From positions 44,114 through 108,113 of the forward strand of contig JBBATH010000013.1 in the NCBI GenBank assembly GCA_040398845.1: 64,000 nucleotides of DNA, read 5' to 3'. Shown piece by piece: positions 1-8,583 of the stretch (positions are counted from its first letter, which is position 1; every line of letters begins with the position of its first letter). The position numbers were made by a program, and so were the translations under genes. This DNA is from WLND01 sp040398845. Lineage in GTDB: Bacteria > Actinomycetota > Actinomycetes > S36-B12. The notes below the pieces were generated by a model. That model saw nothing but the letters and a program-made list of their open reading frames with translations. It did no database searches and was not told where the DNA came from.

Positions 1-188
1 GACTTCGGTCAGCTCCACGTGGGGCCACCAACGCACACCTGGGCACCAAATGTTCCGAGAGAGCTAAGGCCGTCCTCCTTTCGGTCGATTGCCTCACGGT
101 GGGAGCGGGCGGCCGATACTCATTGACCCGAAATGGCTAGCGAATTGGCTTCGTTGGTCAGAGCCACCTCACACACATTGCGGCGCAG

Positions 189-244
189 AGTGTAGCCTCA
201 CGGTGCTCCACAGTGTAGGCTGAAAGCGTAGCAAAGTGTAGGTT
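189..244. repeat. Three 10-bp direct repeats with exact 23-bp period
   Basis: The motif AGTGTAG followed by CCT, GCT or GTT occurs at 189, 212 and 235, each start exactly 23 bp from the last. The array ends 18 bp before the GTG of the AAA/DUF4143 gene, so it may be a cluster of regulator binding sites. The motif and spacing are seen directly; the regulatory role is inference. Confidence 0.6.
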
Positions 245-261
245 GACGAGGGGGTGGAGCC

Positions 262-1536
262 GTGGGGTCCGGGCCTGACCGCTCACAGCACTACCGGTCC
301 CGGGTCATGGATGCCATCCTCGCCCGCCGGCTTCGGTCGTCCGGTGCGGTGCTCTTGGAGGGACCCAAGGCGTGCGGCAAGACGTTCACCGCCGAGCAGG
401 TGGCCGGCAGTCAGGTGTACCTGGACCTCGATCCTGCAGCCCGGACTGCTCTCCACATCGACCCCACCCTGGTGCTGAACGGAGAGCCGCCCCAATTGAT
501 CGACGAGTGGCAACTCGAGGCGACTTCGGTGTGGAATCACGTTCGCAACGAGGTCAACAGACGGGCCAGGCCCGGTCAGTTCGTGCTCACCGGCTCAGCG
601 GTGCCCGATGACGATGCCGCCCGCCACACTGGCGCGGGGCGCTTCGCCCGACTGCGAATGAGGCCGATGAGCCTGTACGAGAGTGGTGAATCGACTGGTG
701 CGATGTCCCTGTCGGCACTCCTCGACGGTGGGCGTCCAACCTCCCCGGCCAGCGCGCTCACCGTTCACGACCTGGTTGGCGTGACCGTCCGCGGAGGCTG
801 GCCCCTGTGTCTGGATCTGGACATCGCCGACGCAGCGCGCGCGAACCGCGACTACCTGCGCAGCATCGCCGAGGTCGACATCACTCGGGTTGACCCGGCT
901 CGCAACGACCCAGCACGGGCACTCCGCTTGCTGCGCGCCTTGGCCCGCAACGTGGCCATGGACCACAAGGTCGCCCGCCTGGCCTCCAGCGCCGACGGAG
1001 ACGACTCGCCACTGGCGCGAACGACGGCCTACGACTACTTGGGCGCCTTCGAGCGATTGATGGTGACTGAGCTACAGCCGGCGTGGTCGACGCACCTACG
1101 GTCACGTGCGAGGCTGCGCACCGCTCCTCGGACGCACTTCGTCGATCCGTCGTTGGCGGTTGCCGCCCTCGATGCCTCTCCGGCGCAGCTGCTTCGCGAC
1201 CTCAATGCCTTCGGGTACCTGTTCGAGTCGCTGGTAATCCGGGACATCCGGATCTTCTCGGATTCCCTCGACGGCTCCGTAACGCACTATCGCGACAGCG
1301 ACAGCCTCGAAGTCGACGTCATCGTGTCGACCGCAGACCGATGGGGCGCGTTCGAGGTGAAGCTTGGCACCGCGCAGATCGACGAGGCGGCCGCCAAGCT
1401 GCTCGCGTTCGCGAACAAGATCGACACCAGTCGCATGGGTTCTCCCGCCGTGCTCGGCGTGGTCACCGGTACGGGCTACGGGTACACGCGCCCCGACGGC
1501 GTGGTCGTGATCCCCGTCGGCGCGCTCGGCCCCTAA
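262..1536 (+). CDS. AAA ATPase with C-terminal DUF4143
   Basis: The 424-residue product has a Walker A loop GPKACGKT at about residues 34-41, a LIDEWQ segment that fits Walker B/sensor strands of the AAA_14 family, and a C-terminal FEVKLG motif typical of the DUF4143 nuclease-like domain. Proteins of this kind are widespread, variable accessory ATPases whose role is not settled. GTG 262 was chosen because a purine-rich GACGAGGGGG lies just before it. The gene stands alone, preceded by three direct repeats at 23-bp spacing. A DNA-related or toxin-antitoxin-like role is possible, but nothing here proves it. Confidence 0.85.
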   Translation: MGSGPDRSQHYRSRVMDAILARRLRSSGAVLLEGPKACGKTFTAEQVAGSQVYLDLDPAARTALHIDPTLVLNGEPPQLIDEWQLEATSVWNHVRNEVNRRARPGQFVLTGSAVPDDDAARHTGAGRFARLRMRPMSLYESGESTGAMSLSALLDGGRPTSPASALTVHDLVGVTVRGGWPLCLDLDIADAARANRDYLRSIAEVDITRVDPARNDPARALRLLRALARNVAMDHKVARLASSADGDDSPLARTTAYDYLGAFERLMVTELQPAWSTHLRSRARLRTAPRTHFVDPSLAVAALDASPAQLLRDLNAFGYLFESLVIRDIRIFSDSLDGSVTHYRDSDSLEVDVIVSTADRWGAFEVKLGTAQIDEAAAKLLAFANKIDTSRMGSPAVLGVVTGTGYGYTRPDGVVVIPVGALGP

Positions 1537-1581
1537 CCGCGCTTTCGTCATCATCCAACTGGTCATCGACCTCGTTCGGCC

Positions 1582-2277
1582 TTAGTTGCGCCTGGCCGCA
1601 CGCACGAGGGCGCCCATCAGTTCGCGCTGCTGCGCATCCTGCGCATAGGTGTCCTCGGGGTGCCACTGCACCCCGACCGTCCACGCCTTCGTATCCGCGA
1701 CCACGGCTTCGACGACTCCGTCTCCGGAGGTGCCAACAACGGTGAGTCCGTCGCCGACTCGATCGATGGCCTGATGGTGGTAGCAGGAGGCCGTCACTGA
1801 ACCGCCTGTGATGCCCAGCGGGCCGGCGTCGTCGCTCAGGGCGACCTCATGGACGTGGTGTCGGTGGTTCTCCGGCATATCGACGATCAAGGTGCCGCCC
1901 CGAACGATGTTGAGCACGTGCAGGCCGCGGCACACGGCGAGCATCGGAACGCCGTGGTCGAGGCAGTATTGGGCGAGGGTTATGTCGGATTCGTCCTGCA
2001 TGTCGTCCATGTCGTACAGGCTCGGGTCGTCGTCGCCCTTGCCGTATCGAGTCGGACGGACGTCGCCGCCGCCGGGCAGCAGGACTCCCTCGAAGCCGCG
2101 CAGCCGTGCCGCCCAATCGAGGGCATCCGGGTCCCTGCCGGGCAGGAGGGTCATCGGATCGCCGGCGGCTGCCCAGACATATTCGAGAAGCGCCCGCGAG
2201 CTCACGAGGCCGCGATAGCGCAGGGCGGTGGCCGACTCGGTGAAACGGCCGAGGATCGCGATACGGGGCCGAGTCAT
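1582..2277 (-). CDS. Class I glutamine amidotransferase, PuuD-like (peptidase C26)
   Basis: The 231-residue protein has the nucleophile elbow AVCRG with Cys116 and the catalytic pair HPE with His206 and Glu208, so the active triad is complete. The family hydrolyses gamma-glutamyl bonds, as PuuD does with gamma-glutamyl-GABA. Length fits the family (about 230-255). It is divergent from an aldehyde dehydrogenase, a common pairing for puu genes, but that dehydrogenase belongs to a meta-cleavage operon here, so the substrate is uncertain. The start is preceded by GGAG. No other putrescine genes are in view. Confidence 0.85.
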   Translation of the reverse strand: MTRPRIAILGRFTESATALRYRGLVSSRALLEYVWAAAGDPMTLLPGRDPDALDWAARLRGFEGVLLPGGGDVRPTRYGKGDDDPSLYDMDDMQDESDITLAQYCLDHGVPMLAVCRGLHVLNIVRGGTLIVDMPENHRHHVHEVALSDDAGPLGITGGSVTASCYHHQAIDRVGDGLTVVGTSGDGVVEAVVADTKAWTVGVQWHPEDTYAQDAQQRELMGALVRAARRN

Positions 2278-2320
2278 CCTGCTCCAAGGGCTGGTGGGAT
2301 TTCCAAATATCCGTTAGGGT

Positions 2321-2340
2321 CCGAACGATTCATTATTCGG
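2321..2340. promoter_or_regulatory. Candidate operator between divergent genes
   Basis: CCGAA and TTCGG form a 5-bp inverted repeat separated by 10 bp in the 99-bp gap between the amidotransferase and the hpaE-like gene. The layout suits a regulator binding both promoters. Short arms make this weak; no regulator gene is adjacent. Confidence 0.3.
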
Positions 2341-2376
2341 TTCAGCATAGTTTCCCATCGACGAAGGCGAGCACTG

Positions 2377-3837
2377 ATGTCGACCGCAATAGTGGCCGGT
2401 GTCGAGGTCGACACCCGGCACTGGATCGGTGGCGGGCGTATCGCCTCCGCCGAAACCTTCGAGACCGTTTCACCCATCGACGGCGCAGTGCTCGCACATG
2501 TGAGCCGGGGCGGCCGCGCGGAGGCTAACGCCGCCGTCGCTGCAGCCAAGGCTGCGTTCCCAACTTGGGCGGCGCTGAGCCCCGCCGAGCGCGGCACGAT
2601 CCTGCACCGGGTCGCCGACAACGTCGAGGCGCACATCGAGGAGCTCGCCCAGCTCGAGACCCACGACAACGGCTCGCTGCTGCGCTCGCACCGACGCGGC
2701 GTCATGCCCCGCGTCGTGATGAACATCCGCTACTTCGCCGACTTCGCGATGAACGACCTCAGGCACCCAAACTTCGAGACACGCGGCCACACCAACCACG
2801 TGACCTGGGATCCCTCCGGAGTCGCCGTCATCATCACGCCCTGGAATGCGCCGCTCATGCTCGCCACCTGGCGCATCGGCCCGGCGCTCGCGTCAGGCGA
2901 CACCGTCGTGCTCAAGCCACCGGAGTGGGCCCCACTCACCGCCTCCTACTTCGCGCAACTCGCCCATGAGGCAGGCCTGCCAGCCGGAGTCTTCAATGTC
3001 GTGCAGGGCTTCGGCATCGAGGCCGGGGCTCCGCTCACCGAGAATCCCGATGTCTCGCGCATCTGCTTCACCGGCTCCGTCCCAACTGCAAAGGCCGTCG
3101 CTCGCGCCGCCGCCGAGAATCTCATCCCCTGCTCATTCGAACTCGGCGGCAAGAGCCCGACCGTCATCCTCGACGACGCCGACCTCGACCTCGCCGTCGA
3201 TCTTGCGATCGAGCAGTACGACAACGCCGGCCAGGTATGTCTTGCCGGCACCCGGCTGCTTGTGCAGCAGGGCATCGCCGACGCTTTCGCCGCCAAGTTC
3301 ACCGAGCGTGCTGCACAAATCACGCAGGGTGATCCTCGCGATGAGGCAACCCAGATCGGGCCGAATATCCACCTCGCGCACGTCGAGCGGGTCATCGGCT
3401 TCATCGAGCGCGCTCGCACGGACGGAGCCACAGTCGCGTATGGGGGTGAGGTGAACACGGCCCTCGGCACGCACTACATCCAGCCAACGCTCGTTGTCGA
3501 TGCGCCCGAGGGCAGCGAGATCCTCACGGCGGAGGTCTTCGGTCCCGTCCTCACGATGCAGACCTTCGCAAGCGACGAGGAGGGCCTCGCCCTCGCGAAC
3601 GGAACCGAGTTCGGCCTTGCGGCATGCGTGGTCAGCGGCAACCGCGAGCGCGCCGAGGCCTTCACCAAGTTCCTCGTCGCCGGCACCATCTGGGTCAACT
3701 GCTTCTTCGTCCGCGACCTTTCGGCTCCCTTCGGCGGGTCGAAGCGGTCGGGCATCGGCCGCGAGGGCGGCCTGTGGTCCTTCGACTTCTACGCCGACGT
3801 CAAGAACACCGTGTTCGCACCGACCGGATGGAAGTAG
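2377..3837 (+). CDS. hpaE: Aldehyde dehydrogenase, HpaE-like (5-carboxymethyl-2-hydroxymuconate semialdehyde DH)
   Basis: A 486-residue ALDH-superfamily enzyme with the catalytic Glu in FELGGKS (E255) and catalytic Cys in QVCLAG (C288). The likely reaction is NAD-dependent oxidation of the ring-cleavage semialdehyde from homoprotocatechuate, inferred from the HpaD- and HpaG-like genes that follow directly. ATG 2377 starts at the family N-terminus; the open frame runs further upstream to 1849 but that part overlaps the opposite gene and has no coding character. It is the first gene of a tight operon: the dioxygenase start lies 8 nt after its stop. Confidence 0.85.
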   Translation: MSTAIVAGVEVDTRHWIGGGRIASAETFETVSPIDGAVLAHVSRGGRAEANAAVAAAKAAFPTWAALSPAERGTILHRVADNVEAHIEELAQLETHDNGSLLRSHRRGVMPRVVMNIRYFADFAMNDLRHPNFETRGHTNHVTWDPSGVAVIITPWNAPLMLATWRIGPALASGDTVVLKPPEWAPLTASYFAQLAHEAGLPAGVFNVVQGFGIEAGAPLTENPDVSRICFTGSVPTAKAVARAAAENLIPCSFELGGKSPTVILDDADLDLAVDLAIEQYDNAGQVCLAGTRLLVQQGIADAFAAKFTERAAQITQGDPRDEATQIGPNIHLAHVERVIGFIERARTDGATVAYGGEVNTALGTHYIQPTLVVDAPEGSEILTAEVFGPVLTMQTFASDEEGLALANGTEFGLAACVVSGNRERAEAFTKFLVAGTIWVNCFFVRDLSAPFGGSKRSGIGREGGLWSFDFYADVKNTVFAPTGWK

Positions 3838-3845
3838 GGGTCACC

Positions 3846-4745
3846 ATGGGTGAGATCGTCGGGGCCGGGCTGCTTGCCCACGTACCCACCATCATGCTGC
3901 CGGAGTCCATCCGGCTCGAGATCAACGACGGCAAGGAGATCTCGCTCGTCCCGGGCCTTCGAGACCTCCGCCGCGACAAGTTCGACACCCTCGACTACGA
4001 CACCGTCGTTATCCTTGACTCCCACTGGGCGACGACCGTTGAATTCGTCGTCACGGCCCAAGACCGCCGATCCGGGCTGTTCACCTCGGAGGAGTTGCCG
4101 CGCGGGATGTGCCGAATTCCCTACGACTGGCCCGGCGACCCCGAACTCGCCCACGCCATCGCCGCGTGCGGCGAGCAGAACGGCACCTGGATCACGGCCA
4201 TCGATGACCACTTCCTGCCGCTCTACTACGCCACGCTGAACCTCTGGACCTTCCTCGGCGATGGCCTGCCGGACAAGCGCTGGATCTCGATGAGCGTCGC
4301 GCAGACCGGTGACACCGAGGATTTCCTCAGGGCCGGACGCGCCCTCGGGCAGGCCATCAGGGAGTCTCACCGCAAGGTGCTCGTCATCGCATCCGGTGCC
4401 CTCTCGCACACCTTCTGGCCACTGCGAGAACTGCGCGACCACGAGGCGAGCGACCCATCGAATATCTTCAGCCCCGAAGCCCTCGCCGCCGACCTCCTGC
4501 GCTTGGAATGGTTCAAGGCCGGTGACCACGCCCGCGTGCTCGACACCATGCCGGAGTTCCTCAAGGTCAAGCCCGAGGCGAGGTTCGCCCACTACCTCAT
4601 GATGGCCGGCGCAATGGGAGAGTCCGAGCTCACCGCACCCGGGGTGCTGTACAGCGAGTACGAGAACTCCATTGGAACCGGTCAAGTGCACGTATGGTTC
4701 GATCGTCCGGCATCAGGTTGGACTTCCGGAAAGGGCCCACAGTGA
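3846..4745 (+). CDS. hpaD: Class III extradiol dioxygenase, HpaD-like (3,4-dihydroxyphenylacetate 2,3-dioxygenase)
   Basis: A LigB-family protein of 299 residues. Motifs shared with enterobacterial HpaD include AHVPT with His12, LDSHW with His60, the SEELPRGM segment, ASGALSH and the C-terminal GTGQVH. These place it among Fe(II) enzymes that cleave homoprotocatechuate next to the hydroxyls. ATG 3846 is preceded by GTAGGGG at 5-nt spacing; the longer upstream frame is the end of hpaE. Its TGA overlaps the GTG of the next gene. The enzyme family call is firm; the exact catechol substrate is inferred from neighbours. Confidence 0.85.
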   Translation: MGEIVGAGLLAHVPTIMLPESIRLEINDGKEISLVPGLRDLRRDKFDTLDYDTVVILDSHWATTVEFVVTAQDRRSGLFTSEELPRGMCRIPYDWPGDPELAHAIAACGEQNGTWITAIDDHFLPLYYATLNLWTFLGDGLPDKRWISMSVAQTGDTEDFLRAGRALGQAIRESHRKVLVIASGALSHTFWPLRELRDHEASDPSNIFSPEALAADLLRLEWFKAGDHARVLDTMPEFLKVKPEARFAHYLMMAGAMGESELTAPGVLYSEYENSIGTGQVHVWFDRPASGWTSGKGPQ

Positions 4746-5617
4746 CCGAGCTTCGACGCGTGCTCCTCGAGGGAGCACCCGTGCTCACGACTCGCCAAGG
4801 AGATGAGCTGGTGGCGGGCGACGGACGCGTCGTCGGCATCGACGAGGCGATCCACCTCGCCCCGTGTGAGCCCACGAAGATCATCGCCGTGCATCTGAAC
4901 TACGACTCGCGCACCCAAGAGTTCATGACGAGGCTGCCGGCAGCACCGACCTACTTCCACAAGCCCATCACAGCCCTGAACTCGCACAAGGGCGCGGTCG
5001 TGAGGCCCGATCGCTGCAAGTGGCTGAACTACGAGGGTGAGATCGTCATCGTCATCGGACGCACCTGCCGCAACATCGCCCCGGACGAGGCCGCGGACTA
5101 CATCGCGGGCTACACCGTGGGTAACGACTACGGACTCCACGATTTCCGCGACACCGACGCTGGCTCCATGCTGCGGGTCAAGGGCGCCGACACCCTCGCC
5201 CCCATCGGACCAGGCCTCATCACCGATTGGGACTTTCGGGGCAAGCAGATCCGAACCATCGTGAACGGGGTCGTCCGTCAAGACGACACCACCGATGGTA
5301 TGGAGTGGGATATGCACTACCTCGTCGCCGACATTGCCCGTACCATCACCCTCGTGCCCGGCGACATCCTCTTTTCCGGCACCCCGGCGACCTCGCGCAC
5401 CGTCTACCCCGGCGATGTCGTCGAGGTTGAAGTCGAGGGTCTCGGGACCCTCCGCAACCACATCGTGCAAGGACCCACCCCCATTCGCACCGACGTGGGC
5501 GCGCAGCCCACCGAGAGCGAGGAGGTCATCTCCACCGCAAAGGGCGGCGATTGGGAATTCCGTGGCATCCGAACACCGTCGAAGGATCTGTACCCGTCAC
5601 TAGTAGAGGAGAAGTAG
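4742..5617 (+). CDS. hpaG: Fumarylacetoacetate hydrolase family protein, HpaG-like
   Basis: A 291-residue FAH-family protein. It has the Glu-containing NYEGEIVIVIG strand and the NDYGLHDFR and SGTPATSR segments of the HpaG/FahA fold, which binds a divalent metal. HpaG enzymes decarboxylate or isomerise the homoprotocatechuate ring-fission product. GTG 4742 overlaps the dioxygenase stop (GTGA), and GGAAAGGG lies just upstream; an alternative ATG at 4694 would overlap hpaD by 52 nt. It is followed directly by a ferredoxin gene. Genes for the later isomerase, hydratase and aldolase steps are absent from the window. Confidence 0.82.
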   Translation: MTELRRVLLEGAPVLTTRQGDELVAGDGRVVGIDEAIHLAPCEPTKIIAVHLNYDSRTQEFMTRLPAAPTYFHKPITALNSHKGAVVRPDRCKWLNYEGEIVIVIGRTCRNIAPDEAADYIAGYTVGNDYGLHDFRDTDAGSMLRVKGADTLAPIGPGLITDWDFRGKQIRTIVNGVVRQDDTTDGMEWDMHYLVADIARTITLVPGDILFSGTPATSRTVYPGDVVEVEVEGLGTLRNHIVQGPTPIRTDVGAQPTESEEVISTAKGGDWEFRGIRTPSKDLYPSLVEEK

Positions 5618-5619
5618 CA

Positions 5620-5808
5620 GTGGTCAAGGTGACCGTCGACATGGACAAGTGTCAGCACTATGGGCAGTGCTGCTTTGAGGCCGAGGACGTGTTCGCATTG
5701 GACGAGTCCGGCAAACTCGTCTACTCGAAGGAGGCCGCCGAGTCGCGTCGCGCCGATATTTTGCTCGCAGCCGACGTCTGCCCAATGCAAGCGATCACGG
5801 TCGAATAG
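5620..5808 (+). CDS. Small ferredoxin, probable [3Fe-4S] type
   Basis: A 62-residue protein with Cys11, Cys17 and Cys54 (CQHYGQC near the N-terminus and VCPMQA near the C-terminus). Three spaced cysteines, with an extra Cys18, match the single-cluster ferredoxins that feed cytochromes P450 or ring hydroxylases. GTG 5620 was chosen because GAGGAGAAG sits at ideal spacing; the longer frame overlaps hpaG. The gene lies 2 nt after hpaG and 3 nt before the reductase, so it is part of the operon. The oxygenase it serves is not visible. Confidence 0.85.
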   Translation: MVKVTVDMDKCQHYGQCCFEAEDVFALDESGKLVYSKEAAESRRADILLAADVCPMQAITVE

Positions 5809-5811
5809 TCG

Positions 5812-7002
5812 ATGCGACGTGTGGTCATCGTGGGCGCCGGTCTTGGCGGCCTGCGCGCCGCTGAGTCACTGCGATCAGCCGGATACTCCGACGCGATCAC
5901 GGTCGTCGGCGACGAGGAGTTTTTCCCCTACAACCGGCCACCGCTGTCGAAGGAGGCGCTCGCCGGGGGCATCGACATTGAAGGGCTCGAGTTTCGCCGC
6001 AAGGCGAGCGTTGACGACGTGGACTGGCTCCTTGGGACTCCGGTGGCCGGGTGCGACCTTTCGCTCAGGACGGTCACCCTCTCTGACGGTGCGACCCTCG
6101 AATTCGACGGCCTTGTCGTGGCGTCAGGAATTCGGCCGAGACGACTCCCCATTCCCGGGCCAGCCGGCGGTCGATACGCCCTGCGAACCGCGGCTGACGC
6201 CCTCGCCGTCCGCGAGTACCTGACACCGGGCGCCGCAATCATCATCATGGGCGCTGGGTTCATCGGCTGCGAGGTTGCGGCCACCGCAATCAAGCTGGGA
6301 TGCAGCGTGCATGTGGTGGCCCTCGATGATGAACCGATGGTGCGTCCGCTCGGACTCGAACTCGGGGCCGCAATGCGGCGCCGGCACGAGGCTCAGGGGG
6401 TCCGTTTCCATCTCGGACATACGATCGTTGCCTTCTCAGGTGACGCTGATGTCAGCTCCGCAACGCTAAGCGACGGCACAGAACTCAAGGCTGACGTCGT
6501 CATAGAGGCGGTCGGATCGGTCGCCAACACTGAATGGCTGGGGGGCAACGACCTCGACCTCTCCGATGGACTCCTCACCGACAGCGCCATGCAGGTATCG
6601 ACCTCACTTGCGCCGGTCGTCGCGGTTGGTGATCTCGCCCGTCACCCCAACGGCCTCTTCGGTCATGTTCCGCGCCGAATCGAGCACTGGAACATCCCGA
6701 CCGAAACGGCACGCCGCGCGGGTCCCACCCTCGCAGCGCTCCTCGCCGGCGAGGAGCCCGACCGCTCCCCATTCCTTGGTTTGCCAGCGTTCTGGTCGGA
6801 TCAGTACGACACCAAACTGCAGTCGTTTGGCATGCCGGGGATAGCCGACAACGCTGAGGTCACATCCGGCAGTGTCGATGACGCATGCATCATCGAGTAT
6901 TTCAACGCCTCCGGCGTCGTCGGCGTGGTCGGCGTCGACCGCACCGCCGAGCTGGCCCCCTACCGAAAGGCACTCCTTGCTCGTCACGAGCAAGGGCGCT
7001 GA
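5812..7002 (+). CDS. FAD/NAD(P)H ferredoxin reductase
   Basis: A 396-residue pyridine-nucleotide oxidoreductase with an N-terminal FAD motif (VGAGLGGL), a second dinucleotide motif (MGAGFIGCE, near residue 146) for NAD(P)H, and a C-terminal AVGDLA FAD-binding strand. It resembles reductases of P450 and Rieske systems and most likely reduces the ferredoxin encoded 3 nt upstream. Length is typical. A perfect 21-bp palindrome covers its last codons (6975-6995). Confidence 0.87.
   Translation: MRRVVIVGAGLGGLRAAESLRSAGYSDAITVVGDEEFFPYNRPPLSKEALAGGIDIEGLEFRRKASVDDVDWLLGTPVAGCDLSLRTVTLSDGATLEFDGLVVASGIRPRRLPIPGPAGGRYALRTAADALAVREYLTPGAAIIIMGAGFIGCEVAATAIKLGCSVHVVALDDEPMVRPLGLELGAAMRRRHEAQGVRFHLGHTIVAFSGDADVSSATLSDGTELKADVVIEAVGSVANTEWLGGNDLDLSDGLLTDSAMQVSTSLAPVVAVGDLARHPNGLFGHVPRRIEHWNIPTETARRAGPTLAALLAGEEPDRSPFLGLPAFWSDQYDTKLQSFGMPGIADNAEVTSGSVDDACIIEYFNASGVVGVVGVDRTAELAPYRKALLARHEQGR
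6975..6995. promoter_or_regulatory. Perfect palindrome at the 3' end of the reductase gene
   Basis: CCTTGCTCGT and ACGAGCAAGG are perfect 10-bp arms around one central base. With a 1-nt centre it is better read as a protein-binding site than a hairpin. It lies 24 bp before the -10 hexamer of the next gene. The string ACGAGCAAGG recurs at 18843-18852 in the xylA leader. Confidence 0.4.
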
Positions 7003-7018
7003 CTGCTCACATCACGGG

Positions 7019-7024
7019 TAAACT
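7019..7024 (+). promoter_or_regulatory. -10 hexamer TAAACT, predicted leaderless start
   Basis: TAAACT ends exactly 6 nt before ATG 7031, which would place the transcription start at or within 1 nt of the start codon. No Shine-Dalgarno is present. Confidence 0.5.
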
Positions 7025-7030
7025 CTTGAC

Positions 7031-8581
7031 ATGTCGCAACCATTGGCGTCAACGACACGCGATGGCGTGTGCTTTCCGCAGGGGGGCGATGGTCGCCGCA
7101 GCACCGGAGCAACGGGCCGGGCGATCTTCGCCGACAGCGCGCGAGGCGTCGATGCGGCCCTAGCTGAGCGCATCGAACACACCCGCGACTGGCGATCCGG
7201 GTACCTTCGTCCGTTACGCGACATCGTCGCAGCCGCCGCGACCAGCCCCGATGCAGCCCTGAGGGTCTCAATAGATGGCCTCGAGTCAGCACACCGTCGC
7301 TTTCGTTTCGCAAGGTCGGGCATCGAAGAGTCCCTCTCGACGGTCATGGCGGATGCTGTTGAGCCCCGTTTCGATTCCGTCACGATCGAAGGACGGGTAG
7401 CCGCGGAGCGCGACTTCTCCCTCCCCTACGCGGGCAAGCGACTCTTCGGTGACGATCTCAGGCGCCAAGTGGACCGCTGGGTCGCTGGCGGGATTACCGA
7501 GCCGAGTTTTGCCGAGGCCATCAACACCCTCATGGACAACCCCGATTGGCTTGATCTTCGCGACGTCAACATTGCCCTCCTCGGCGCCGGGGCAGAGATG
7601 GCACCAACCCGGTCACTGCTTCGGTGGGGGGCCCGCGTCCATGCCGTTGACCTACCTCGGCCCGATGGCTGGCGGCGTCTCATCGAGATCGCCCGCAACA
7701 CTGCCGGTTCCCTACGCGTGCCGGTCCGCCTCGGAGAGCACGGTGCCGCACCGATCGTTACCGGTGGCCTCGTCCATCCTGATGACGACACCGCAATTGC
7801 CGAGGTTGCCGGAGCCGATCTCCTCTCCGATACGCCGCACATTCGCACCTGGCTCGATGAGATCGATGGTCCCCTCGTTCTCGGTACCTACGTGTACGCC
7901 GACGGCGCAGGGCACGTCCTGTTATCGATGGCATCGGATGCCATCGCAACCGACCTTCTGGCGCGCCGCGACGATGTCATGCTCGCCTACCTCGCCACCC
8001 CGACCGACGTCTTCATGGTGCCGATGAGTGCCGTCGAAGAGTCCCGCCGCAGGTGGCAGACCCGAGGCATCAGCGGGGTGCTGCAGTCACCGCTTCGCCT
8101 CCTCAATCAGTTTCAGCCGAACAACCCCGAGACCCTTGTCACCAGCGACGGTGTCGAAGTCGGCCTTAACGACTCCCTCGTGCCCCAGCAGGGGCCCAAC
8201 TATGCACTGGCGAAGCGGCTCCAGCGGTGGCGCGCCCTTACCGCGAGGGCCTCGGGCACTACCGTCTCGCTCAACCTCGCACCGCCCACGCGAACCCAGT
8301 CCGTCGTCAAGAACCGGTTGCTTGCCGCGGCATACGCGGGAGCAGGTCGATTCGGGATCGAGGTGTTTGAGCCGGCCACGTCGACCGCCCTCATGGCCGC
8401 ACTCCTCGTTCACGACCTCCGGAATCCTGCCTCCGCAGCGAACCCCACCACTGCACTCAGCAATCCGATGGACCTGTTCGTTCAGGGCGCCAATCACGGC
8501 GGACTCTGGCGCGCCGCATACTCACCCCGATCCGTGCTCGGCATCGCGGCAGTCCTCGGGATGTTCGAGTCGCGGGCGTAG
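7031..8581 (+). CDS. Conserved-looking protein with a Rossmann-like core, function unknown
   Basis: I do not recognise this 516-residue protein with confidence. Around residues 170-200 it has a hydrophobic strand leading to GAGAEMAPTRSLL, followed by a second strand ending VDLPRPDGW, the layout of a nucleotide- or SAM-binding Rossmann fold. The rest is soluble, with no signal peptide or membrane span. It lies 28 nt after the ferredoxin reductase but appears to have its own leaderless promoter. The L,D-transpeptidase gene starts 2 nt downstream, so the two are probably co-transcribed. Confidence 0.75.
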   Translation: MSQPLASTTRDGVCFPQGGDGRRSTGATGRAIFADSARGVDAALAERIEHTRDWRSGYLRPLRDIVAAAATSPDAALRVSIDGLESAHRRFRFARSGIEESLSTVMADAVEPRFDSVTIEGRVAAERDFSLPYAGKRLFGDDLRRQVDRWVAGGITEPSFAEAINTLMDNPDWLDLRDVNIALLGAGAEMAPTRSLLRWGARVHAVDLPRPDGWRRLIEIARNTAGSLRVPVRLGEHGAAPIVTGGLVHPDDDTAIAEVAGADLLSDTPHIRTWLDEIDGPLVLGTYVYADGAGHVLLSMASDAIATDLLARRDDVMLAYLATPTDVFMVPMSAVEESRRRWQTRGISGVLQSPLRLLNQFQPNNPETLVTSDGVEVGLNDSLVPQQGPNYALAKRLQRWRALTARASGTTVSLNLAPPTRTQSVVKNRLLAAAYAGAGRFGIEVFEPATSTALMAALLVHDLRNPASAANPTTALSNPMDLFVQGANHGGLWRAAYSPRSVLGIAAVLGMFESRA

Positions 8582-8583
8582 AA

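Noticed and set aside
3789..4691. A 300-codon frame on the minus strand opposite hpaD
   Set aside because: Shadow of the dioxygenase gene; no motifs and no ribosome site.
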